Below are positions 55,458 to 64,000 of a stretch of 64,000 nucleotides of DNA, piece after piece. The stretch covers positions 1 to 64,000 of the forward strand of contig CADBAG010000014.1 in the NCBI GenBank assembly GCA_902792635.1, written 5' to 3'. This DNA is from an uncultured Prevotellaceae bacterium. Lineage in GTDB: Bacteria; Bacteroidota; Bacteroidia; Bacteroidales; Bacteroidaceae. The number at the start of each line of letters is the position of its first letter. Positions within the stretch are counted from its first letter, which is position 1. The notes beneath the pieces were generated by a model. That model saw only the letters and a list, made by a program, of their open reading frames with translations. It was not told the origin of the DNA and searched no databases. The translations under genes were made by a program, and so were the position numbers.

Positions 55458-56237
55458 ATGATCAGCAAGGCAAAACTGAAACTCATCCACTCGTTGGAGA
55501 ACAAGAAAGGGAGACGTGAGAACGGTCTCTTCGTTGCCGAGGGCCCGAAGGTTGTCGGCGACCTCCTCTCACGCTTCCCGCTTAAACTCATCGTAGCTGT
55601 CGACGAATGGATACAGACGAACCGGCACGACCTCGGGGATGCCGAGGTCATCGCTGTTACAGATGATGAACTGCGAAAAGCTTCGTTGCTTCAACATCCG
55701 CAACAGGTCTTGGCATTGTTTGAACTCCCACAAGAGAAGGCTGAAACAGAAGACGCCCTTTCATCAGTTCTCTCCGACGATAACAGGAAACTGTCGCTGG
55801 CGCTCGATGGCGTGCAAGACCCCGGAAACCTCGGAACGATCATCCGCATCGCCGACTGGTTCGGCATTGAAGACATCTTTTGTTCTCAGACCACTGTCGA
55901 CGCCTACAGTCCGAAGGTTATCCAAGCCACGATGGGGAGCATCGCTCGCGTCCGTGTTCACTACACCGACTTAGCGCAACTCATCCATAGCCTACCGAGC
56001 GATTATCCCGTCTATGGCACCTTGCTTGACGGCGAGGATATCTATAGTCAGGAGCTGACCCAAGGTGGCTTGATCGTTATGGGGAACGAGGGTAACGGCA
56101 TCTCCCCTGCTATCCGCCCGCTGATCAACCACCGGCTGCTCATCCCCAATTACCCGAAAGGAAGAGCAACGGCCGACAGCCTGAATGTTGCCATCGCCAC
56201 AGCCATCACGTGCGCGGAATTTAGAAGGCACACCTAA
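55458..56237 (+). CDS. TrmH/SpoU family RNA 2'-O-methyltransferase
   Basis: A 259-residue RNA ribose methyltransferase. An N-terminal substrate-binding domain (LIHSLENKKGRRENGLFVAEGPKVV) precedes the knotted SPOUT domain with motif 1 LDGVQDPGNLGTIIRIADWFG, motif 2 LIVMGNEGNGISPAI and motif 3 IPNYPKGRATADSLNVAIA. The target rRNA or tRNA position is unknown. It ends three nt before a family B palindrome and is convergent with rnz. Confidence 0.92.
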   Translation: MISKAKLKLIHSLENKKGRRENGLFVAEGPKVVGDLLSRFPLKLIVAVDEWIQTNRHDLGDAEVIAVTDDELRKASLLQHPQQVLALFELPQEKAETEDALSSVLSDDNRKLSLALDGVQDPGNLGTIIRIADWFGIEDIFCSQTTVDAYSPKVIQATMGSIARVRVHYTDLAQLIHSLPSDYPVYGTLLDGEDIYSQELTQGGLIVMGNEGNGISPAIRPLINHRLLIPNYPKGRATADSLNVAIATAITCAEFRRHT

Positions 56238-56240
56238 CAA

Positions 56241-56267
56241 TAGGGCGGCCACCAGGGCCGCCCCTAC
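56241..56267. repeat. family B palindrome between trmH-type gene and rnz
   Basis: TAGGGCGGCC...GGGCCGCCCCTAC variant of the family B palindrome, located between convergent stop codons, as expected for a bidirectional terminator. Confidence 0.75.
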
Positions 56268-56288
56268 GGTAAAACCATCTAAGTTTCT

Positions 56289-57212
56289 TTACTCATCCCC
56301 TACTGAAACGACCTTTCCTTCAGCAGCAAGCTCTGTATGAGGGAAGATCGTGCGGGCCTCGTCTAAGATAGCCTGCTCATTGTCGTAACGGGCACTGAAA
56401 TGGCCAAGGAGGAGCTTGCCGACATGCGCATCGCGTGCCACCATAGCAGCCTGCTGAGAGGTGGAGTGATAATAGAGCTTGGCTCGGTCTGCACACGAAC
56501 TGTCGTAAGTAGAGTCGTGATAAAGCAGATCGACGCCCTCTACAAGCTCATGGAGGGACGGCATGTAGCGCGTGTCACAACAATAGGCATAGGAACGGGG
56601 AGGATCAGCAGGCGTCACCAATCGCGAATTGGGAATGACCTCTCCATCCTCTGTCGTCCAGTCGGCACCCGCTTTGATATTATTGATCTGTGAGACGGGT
56701 ATGTCGTAACAGTCGATCATGTCGCGGCGGATATGAGGCAGTGTAGCTTTCTCCCGGAAGAGGTAGCCGGAGCAAGGAACGCGGTGAGAGAGCGGGATGC
56801 TCTCCACTGTAAGACTTCGATCCTCGAAGATGACTTGATGTTTCGTAGTGTCAACAGCGTGAAACTCAACGCGATAATCTAATCCGTTACAGAAAAGATT
56901 CATCTGGACATCGAGCAAGGACTTGAGGGCTTCCGGCGCATAGATATGCAGCGGAGCCGTACGGCCGAGCATGCCGAAGGTTGAAATGAGTCCGATGAGT
57001 CCGAAGCAATGATCCCCATGAAGATGCGAGATGAAGATAGCCTGAATCTTCGTGAAGCCGACATGAGAGCGGCGCAGCTGTATCTGCGTACCCTCCCCAC
57101 AGTCGATCATAAAGAACTTTCCGCGAATCTCCACGACCTGCGAAGATGCGAAATGCTTCAAGGTGGGCAGCGCACTGCCGCAGCCTAAGATATGGACATT
57201 GAATGGTTCCAT
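56289..57212 (-). CDS. rnz: ribonuclease Z
   Basis: A 307-residue metallo-beta-lactamase-fold endonuclease that trims tRNA 3' ends. It has the zinc motif SHLHGDHCFGL near residue 60, the N-terminal LGCGSALPT and MIDCGEGTQIQLRR, and the late HDSTYDSS and LLGHFSARY blocks. ATG 57212 follows the stop of the upstream gene by one base; a longer in-frame start at 57248 would overlap that gene. Part of the mazG-lipoprotein-rnz run. Confidence 0.94.
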   Translation of the reverse strand: MEPFNVHILGCGSALPTLKHFASSQVVEIRGKFFMIDCGEGTQIQLRRSHVGFTKIQAIFISHLHGDHCFGLIGLISTFGMLGRTAPLHIYAPEALKSLLDVQMNLFCNGLDYRVEFHAVDTTKHQVIFEDRSLTVESIPLSHRVPCSGYLFREKATLPHIRRDMIDCYDIPVSQINNIKAGADWTTEDGEVIPNSRLVTPADPPRSYAYCCDTRYMPSLHELVEGVDLLYHDSTYDSSCADRAKLYYHSTSQQAAMVARDAHVGKLLLGHFSARYDNEQAILDEARTIFPHTELAAEGKVVSVGDE

Positions 57213-57213
57213 A

Positions 57214-57783
57214 TTATTTTGCGCGCTTGTACAGGAAGATGCCTTCACGGTTCTCTATCTCGAGAGAGTCGCTGCCAAGGTTATCAATATCGAAGGTGTC
57301 GCGGTTGAGCAGTAACTTGCCATTGAGAATCTTCCAAGATGTCCAAGGATTCTTCTCTGCTTCCACATTCGACTTGACCTCACCTCCTTCAAGAATCTCA
57401 AAGTTCTTGTCAATGCTTGTCCACTTACCTTGCAGCGTCGTGAGGTTGATGACCTTTGCAGCCGTCTCCTCCCCGTCAACAGGTTGTCCTTTGACCACAG
57501 CCAAGCGGTCACCGGCAAGCAGTCCGCCGACAACAGGATCCGTGCCATCCTCGGTATCGGGCAAAGCAAATGTCAGCGTGTCGCCGGCATCCGTGATGAG
57601 TTCCAAGGTGTGCATCATCGTGCCCTCGCCGCAGACACCATAGATCGTAGAGTCTTGGATAGCCGGTTGATCATCAATCTTCTCCGTAGCCGTCTCTCTC
57701 TGCTGAGGTTTGTTCTTGCATCCGTTCAACATGAAAGTGGCTGTCAGTGCAAGGGTAAACAAAAAGTATAGTTTCTTCTTCAT
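57214..57783 (-). CDS. lipocalin-like lipoprotein
   Basis: A 189-residue lipoprotein: MKKKLYFLFTLALTATFMLNGC gives a lipobox with Cys at 22. The mature part has a beta-rich region (LELITDAGDTLTFALPDTED, GKWTSIDKNFEILEGG, DNLGSDSLEIENREGIFLYKR) that resembles small lipocalin-like proteins. No function known. An alternative ATG at 57810 overlaps the mazG stop (ATGA) and would add nine basic residues ahead of the signal peptide; coupling favours it, the signal peptide favours 57783. Confidence 0.72.
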   Translation of the reverse strand: MKKKLYFLFTLALTATFMLNGCKNKPQQRETATEKIDDQPAIQDSTIYGVCGEGTMMHTLELITDAGDTLTFALPDTEDGTDPVVGGLLAGDRLAVVKGQPVDGEETAAKVINLTTLQGKWTSIDKNFEILEGGEVKSNVEAEKNPWTSWKILNGKLLLNRDTFDIDNLGSDSLEIENREGIFLYKRAK

Positions 57784-57806
57784 AGTATGGTTATTTTTCT
57801 TAGTTG

Positions 57807-58703
57807 TCATTCTTTCCGCTTGGCTTCGTTCCAATATTTATCCATTTCATCGAGCGTCAGGTCCTTGATATTCTTTCCCGCTTCCTTCGCTTTCTGCTCA
57901 ATGTAAGTAAAGCGAGAGATAAACTTCCGATTAGCATGTTCAAGGGCATTGTCGGGATTGAGGTGATAGAGCCGTGCCGCGTTGATAATGCTGAAGATGA
58001 AGTCGCCTAATTCAATAGTTGAACGTTCTTTGTCATTTCTCTCTAACTCAGCCTCTAACTCGCCTAATTCTTCCCGCACTTTGCCCCATACGTCATGCGG
58101 CTCCTTCCAGTCGAAGCCCACATTGCGCGCCTTGTCCTGGATGCGGTAAGCTTTGATGACAGAAGGTAAGGCATCGGGCACACCACTGAGCACCGTCTCG
58201 TTACCGTCACGCTCAAGCCGCTTGCGCTTCTCCCATGACGACTCTACCTGTGTAGAAGACGATGGTTTGGCAGCGTTGGAATCGCTATTTTCAGACGTTT
58301 CACGGTCTGTTTCACATTTGTCGGTTTTATAGTTGACATGTCCCTCGGCGTCGACCTCCATCTCGGGGTTGCTCACCGTCCATCCACTCCAGTTGATGAA
58401 GTCGTGACGGAACATCAGTTTGTCAGCCTGATGGTTACAGACATCGGCGATATCGAAGTCACCCGTTTCCGAGCCCATCACGGAATAGAGGATGACATGC
58501 TCCATCACGTCGCCGAGCTCCTTGCATATCTCTGTATGATCATTCTTCATCAAAGCATCGCAGAGCTCAAAGGTTTCCTCAATGGTATTGGGCCGCAGAC
58601 TCTCAAAGGTCTGTGCCTTATCCCATGGACATTCCTTGCGCAAACGCTCCTGGACATCAAGCAGCCGCTCAAAAGCCTTTAGTTTATCTTGTTTTGTATG
58701 CAT
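57807..58703 (-). CDS. mazG: nucleoside triphosphate pyrophosphohydrolase
   Basis: A 298-residue enzyme hydrolysing NTPs to NMP and pyrophosphate. Both halves of the tandem MazG fold are visible: ECPWDKAQTFESLRPNTIEE with the E-x-x-E metal motif near 20-50, and RNVGFDWKEPHDVWGKVREE with EELGELEAELE near 195-220. Between them is a polar, Ser/Lys-rich linker (about 118-165) longer than usual. A -7 box TAACTTTG in minus orientation (59168-59175) lies beyond the family A repeat and may drive it. Confidence 0.93.
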   Translation of the reverse strand: MHTKQDKLKAFERLLDVQERLRKECPWDKAQTFESLRPNTIEETFELCDALMKNDHTEICKELGDVMEHVILYSVMGSETGDFDIADVCNHQADKLMFRHDFINWSGWTVSNPEMEVDAEGHVNYKTDKCETDRETSENSDSNAAKPSSSTQVESSWEKRKRLERDGNETVLSGVPDALPSVIKAYRIQDKARNVGFDWKEPHDVWGKVREELGELEAELERNDKERSTIELGDFIFSIINAARLYHLNPDNALEHANRKFISRFTYIEQKAKEAGKNIKDLTLDEMDKYWNEAKRKE

Positions 58704-58765
58704 AAACGTTATATTAAATTATCGATTCATCACTGTTCGGACAGATGAGTTTCCCATAGGGCGGC

Positions 58766-59121
58766 CTGGTTAGCCTTAAGCACCTCGAAGAGGTGCCACT
58801 TGGTTAGCCCCAGGTAAGGAGCGCAGCGACGTAACCTGGGGTTCCGGTGTGGTGACGATACGTTGCAATCCGGCCTCGAAGAGGGCGAACCTACCCATAT
58901 ACGTAACCAGCATCCCGCCATAGTTCGCCCTCTTCGAGGCCGGCAGGTCAGGTAAAACGCCCAATCCTAAACCCCAGGTTGCGTCGCTGCGCTCCTTACC
59001 TGGGGCTACTCATGTGGCACCTCTCCGAGGTGCTGACCCATACATGGGGCTACTCATGTACAACCTCTCCGAGGTGCTGACCCTCACCTGAGGCTACTCA
59101 TGTACAACCTCTCCGAGGTTG
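58766..59121. repeat. family A mosaic hairpin repeat, copy 6
   Basis: The largest copy: CACCTCGAAGAGGTG, CCCCAGGT...ACCTGGGG in both orientations, CCTCGAAGAGGGC/GCCCTCTTCGAGG, then three tandem CTACTCATGT(G/A)...CCTCTCCGAGG units to the end. It lies between divergent mazG and valS, unlike the other copies, which follow at least one gene end. Confidence 0.85.
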
Positions 59122-59197
59122 GCTGCAGTATCAACTCGAAAAAAGGAAGAACCATATTATTTTCATGCAAAGTTAGTGGTTTTAAGTTGAAAATTAG

Positions 59198-59205
59198 TAA
59201 TTTTG
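59198..59205 (+). promoter_or_regulatory. valS -7 box
   Basis: TAATTTTG, 40 nt upstream of the valS ATG; no exact TTTG at the -33 spacing. A minus-strand TAACTTTG (59168-59175) is 22 nt away. Confidence 0.55.
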
Positions 59206-59245
59206 CACCGATATTCTTTAGATTACACAAAGAAATAACAGATAC

Positions 59246-61954
<2,709 letters not shown>

Positions 61955-61961
61955 TTCATAA

Positions 61962-62010
61962 GGTTGTAGTGGGCGCCCATCAGAACGATGGGCGGCCACC
62001 CGCAACCTTT
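61962..62010 (+). terminator. valS terminator hairpin
   Basis: GGTTG (61962-61966) pairs with CAACC (62003-62007), enclosing CGCCCATC / GATGGGCG with a 5-nt loop, followed by TTTCTT. Seven nt after the valS stop. Confidence 0.8.
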
Positions 62011-62050
62011 CTTAATTTATTCCACTCCCATTTCAATTAATTTTTCGCCG

Positions 62051-63268
62051 ATGAAACGTATCCTGTATCTTTTCTGTTTGTTTTTATCTATATTATCTTT
62101 CTCTTCTTGCTCAGAGGAGGCGGAGGATATCTCTGATATTAATAAGCAGACTACCATCGTGTTTATGCCTTGGGCAGGGAATGAAAGCTATTCGAATTTG
62201 TATACGTATTTCAAGCAGAACCTTGACAGTATTGAGGGTGCTATCAAGAAAGCTGGGAGCATGAGCAACCGTGTCGTAGTTTTCTTGAGCACTTCCGCTT
62301 CAGAGTCAGAGCTCTATGAAATCACGTTGGTAAATAAACAGATACAGCATACGACAATCAAAACATATTCAGGGAATCTTTATACCACAGCCGATGGCAT
62401 TGCACAGATTCTCAATGATGTGAAAAGCAATGCCTACGCGCTCAACTATTGCAGTATGATTATCGGGTGTCATGGTGTGGGCTGGACGTATAAAGACGAC
62501 TGGACCAACTATCCTTATGGTGCGAAGGCAAGAACAAGTCAGACTGCGTCAAGCGATTCTACGTCTTACCATCTGACCCGGTTCTATGGTAGCGCATCGG
62601 ATATGGATTACGCCACAGACATCGAGACGTTGGATCAAGGTATAGCAAAGGCTGGAATAAAGATGCAGTATATTCTGTTCGATGACTGCTATATGGCAAA
62701 CATCGAAACAGCCTATCAACTCAAGGATGTTACCAACTTTCTTATAGGCTCAACCTCTGAGGTGATGGCGGAAGGAATGCCTTACCAAACCATGTGGTCC
62801 TCGCTTGCCACCGCTACACCTGATTACGAGGCAGCTACAAGGGCGTTCTATAATTTCTATTCTAAGTTCACTTATCCTTACGGTACGTTATCGGTGATTG
62901 ACTGCAGAAAATTGGATAACCTTGCTACAATCATGAAGAAGATCAACGATAACTATACGTTTGACAGCAGTCAGCTTGACAGTGTCCAAGTCCTTGACGG
63001 CTTCAATCAGCCCATCTTCTACGATATGAAGGACTACGTGCTGCACTTATGCAAGAACAACGATATGCTCAACGATTTCAGTGCATATCTCAAACAAGCC
63101 GTAAGATACTCGGTGCATACCGACTCCATCTATTCAGCAATCTATAATAATACTGGGAGATACATTAAGGTTAATCAGTTCTCAGGCATCACAATCTCTG
63201 ATCCGAGCATCAATAGTGTAGCACTGAAAGGAAAAGAGAAAACGGCGTGGTGGAAAGCCACACACTAA
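62051..63268 (+). CDS. clostripain-like (family C11) cysteine peptidase lipoprotein
   Basis: A 405-residue lipoprotein (lipobox ...LSFSSC, Cys 20). The C11 fold is recognised from TTIVFMPWAGNESYSNL, the catalytic His in IIGCHGVGW (near 140) and the catalytic Cys in ILFDDCYMANIETAYQL (near 213). Such peptidases cleave after basic residues; substrate and partners are unknown. ATG 62051 is chosen because it begins the signal peptide; the longer frame from 61988 would start inside the valS terminator. Confidence 0.88.
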   Translation: MKRILYLFCLFLSILSFSSCSEEAEDISDINKQTTIVFMPWAGNESYSNLYTYFKQNLDSIEGAIKKAGSMSNRVVVFLSTSASESELYEITLVNKQIQHTTIKTYSGNLYTTADGIAQILNDVKSNAYALNYCSMIIGCHGVGWTYKDDWTNYPYGAKARTSQTASSDSTSYHLTRFYGSASDMDYATDIETLDQGIAKAGIKMQYILFDDCYMANIETAYQLKDVTNFLIGSTSEVMAEGMPYQTMWSSLATATPDYEAATRAFYNFYSKFTYPYGTLSVIDCRKLDNLATIMKKINDNYTFDSSQLDSVQVLDGFNQPIFYDMKDYVLHLCKNNDMLNDFSAYLKQAVRYSVHTDSIYSAIYNNTGRYIKVNQFSGITISDPSINSVALKGKEKTAWWKATH

Positions 63269-63368
63269 AAGCAAGCAAAGGCCTCTCCAAGCCTCCCCTA
63301 AAGGGGAGGATGTTGATTACTTAAAGAGCCTTACCTATTCCCGAATATTTACGTCATATTAATAATAA

Positions 63369-63400
63369 AGGGCAGACTTTATAGCCTGCCCTATATTTTT
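63369..63400. terminator. bidirectional terminator between peptidase and Fur genes
   Basis: AGGGCAG (63369-63375) / CTGCCCT (63386-63392) stem followed by TATATTTTTTT on the plus strand and preceded by A-rich sequence for the minus strand. A CCTCCCC...GGGGAGG palindrome (63292-63309) lies upstream of it. Confidence 0.8.
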
Positions 63401-63434
63401 TTATAATCACCAAAAGAGGTTGCTCTCTTACTGA

Positions 63435-63878
63435 TTACGCGATCTTATCCTTGTTGTTCTCCTTCTCTTTCTCAAGGCACTCTTTGCAGATGCCTTTGTA
63501 ATAGAGCTGAGCCTCGTCGATGAGGTGACCCTCACGAGAGACAGGGCGCTTCATCTTAGGAGCCTTCTCATCCATCAGATCAAAGACCCTTCCGCACTCG
63601 CGGCAGAGGAAATGAACATGCGGATGGATGTCGCCATCGTAGCATACATGATGATCATCAATCGTGATCATCTGCGCAGCCTTATGCTCTGAGAAGAGAC
63701 GCAAGGTGTTATAAACTGTAGTACGGCTCAAAGTCGGTACCTCAGTCACCACACCTTGAAAAACATCCTCCACCGTAGGATGTGTACGGTGAGAAAGGAG
63801 GAAAGACATGATTGCAAGTCTTTGTGTAGATGGGCGCAAGCCACTGTCCACCAATCTGTTATAAGCGGATATATCCAT
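63435..63878 (-). CDS. Fur family regulator, PerR-like
   Basis: A 147-residue winged-helix metalloregulator. The DNA-binding N-terminus (LRPSTQRLAIMSFLLSHRTHPTVEDV, LSRTTVYNTLRLF) is followed by HVCYDGDIHPHVHFLCREC and CKECLEK; the two CxxC pairs would hold structural zinc, and the His/Asp residues the sensing metal. Residues such as HxHxHF fit Fur or PerR; in Bacteroidetes this type is usually peroxide-linked, but its targets are outside the window. Strong promoter directly upstream. Confidence 0.9.
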   Translation of the reverse strand: MDISAYNRLVDSGLRPSTQRLAIMSFLLSHRTHPTVEDVFQGVVTEVPTLSRTTVYNTLRLFSEHKAAQMITIDDHHVCYDGDIHPHVHFLCRECGRVFDLMDEKAPKMKRPVSREGHLIDEAQLYYKGICKECLEKEKENNKDKIA

Positions 63879-63952
63879 GTTAAACTTTTAATAATCCTTA
63901 ATAAAACTCTGAAAACCTATTTGTAATTCTTGTTTTGCTTATCTTTTGTCGG

Positions 63953-63983
63953 CAAAGTTACAAAATCTTTACGAAACTACAAA
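63953..63983 (-). promoter_or_regulatory. promoter of the Fur-family gene
   Basis: On the minus strand TTTG (63980-63983), 19 nt, TAACTTTG (63953-63960), about 75 nt before the start codon. Confidence 0.75.
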
Positions 63984-64000
63984 ATGAAAGTTGGAAAAGT

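Overview
The window looks like a chromosomal segment of a Prevotella-type member of the Bacteroidota. Many genes lack a clear Shine-Dalgarno. Several start regions carry the Bacteroidetes promoter form TTTG-N19-21-TANNTTTG. The protein families (DUF4491, DUF4421, DUF1460, DUF5020, DUF1593, propeller-AraC regulators, short C-terminal tails like those of secreted Prevotella enzymes) also point there. I see no rRNA, tRNA, phage, insertion sequence or CRISPR array.

Layout. 0.2-12.5 kb: DUF4491, phosphohexomutase, an oxidoreductase, then an operon-like run (two small membrane proteins, DUF4421, DUF1460 amidase-like, RarA), a D-2-hydroxyacid dehydrogenase, a TRIC channel, pheT and yebC. 12.5-19.7 kb, minus strand: a giant 2-hydroxyacyl-CoA dehydratase activase-like protein, a DASS anion symporter and a DUF1573 protein. 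19.9-24.6 kb: aspS, a winged-helix protein, an anti-sigma-like/Spy-like pair, a FeoB-associated small protein found inside a gap, and mannose-1-phosphate guanylyltransferase.

24.7-42.6 kb is the accessory heart: a pectin-utilisation region. Two membrane-spanning regulators (periplasmic propeller, one TM helix, cytoplasmic AraC domain, no histidine kinase) bracket a 1461-residue secreted CE12+CE8 esterase fusion, a PL1 pectate lyase, an aldehyde dehydrogenase of the lactaldehyde type and a DUF1593 hydrolase. The esterase and DUF1593 promoters share the same architecture: two C-rich direct repeats 21-22 bp apart, the inner one exactly 20 nt before TAATTTTG, where the -33 box should be. The first regulator and the pectate lyase share an identical 29-nt promoter segment. 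Within this region sits an unrelated pair, a polyprenyl-phosphate phosphoribosyltransferase-like UbiA protein and a GT-C-like membrane protein, preceded by a strongly structured RNA candidate of about 315 nt with its own -7 box and terminator.

42.7-64 kb is mostly housekeeping: a cupin, xanthine salvage (xpt and permease), a DUF5020 porin plus sodium symporter, an FAD dehydrogenase, a threonine operon (thrA, a phosphoglycerate-mutase-like gene probably acting as homoserine kinase, thrC), a TrmH methyltransferase, RNase Z, a lipoprotein, mazG, valS, a C11 peptidase and a Fur/PerR regulator.

Two dispersed repeat families mark the intergenic DNA. Family A is a mosaic of GC-rich hairpins at six loci. 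Family B is a short palindrome placed a few bases after stop codons at four loci. All family names are my recognition from sequence; no database search was run.
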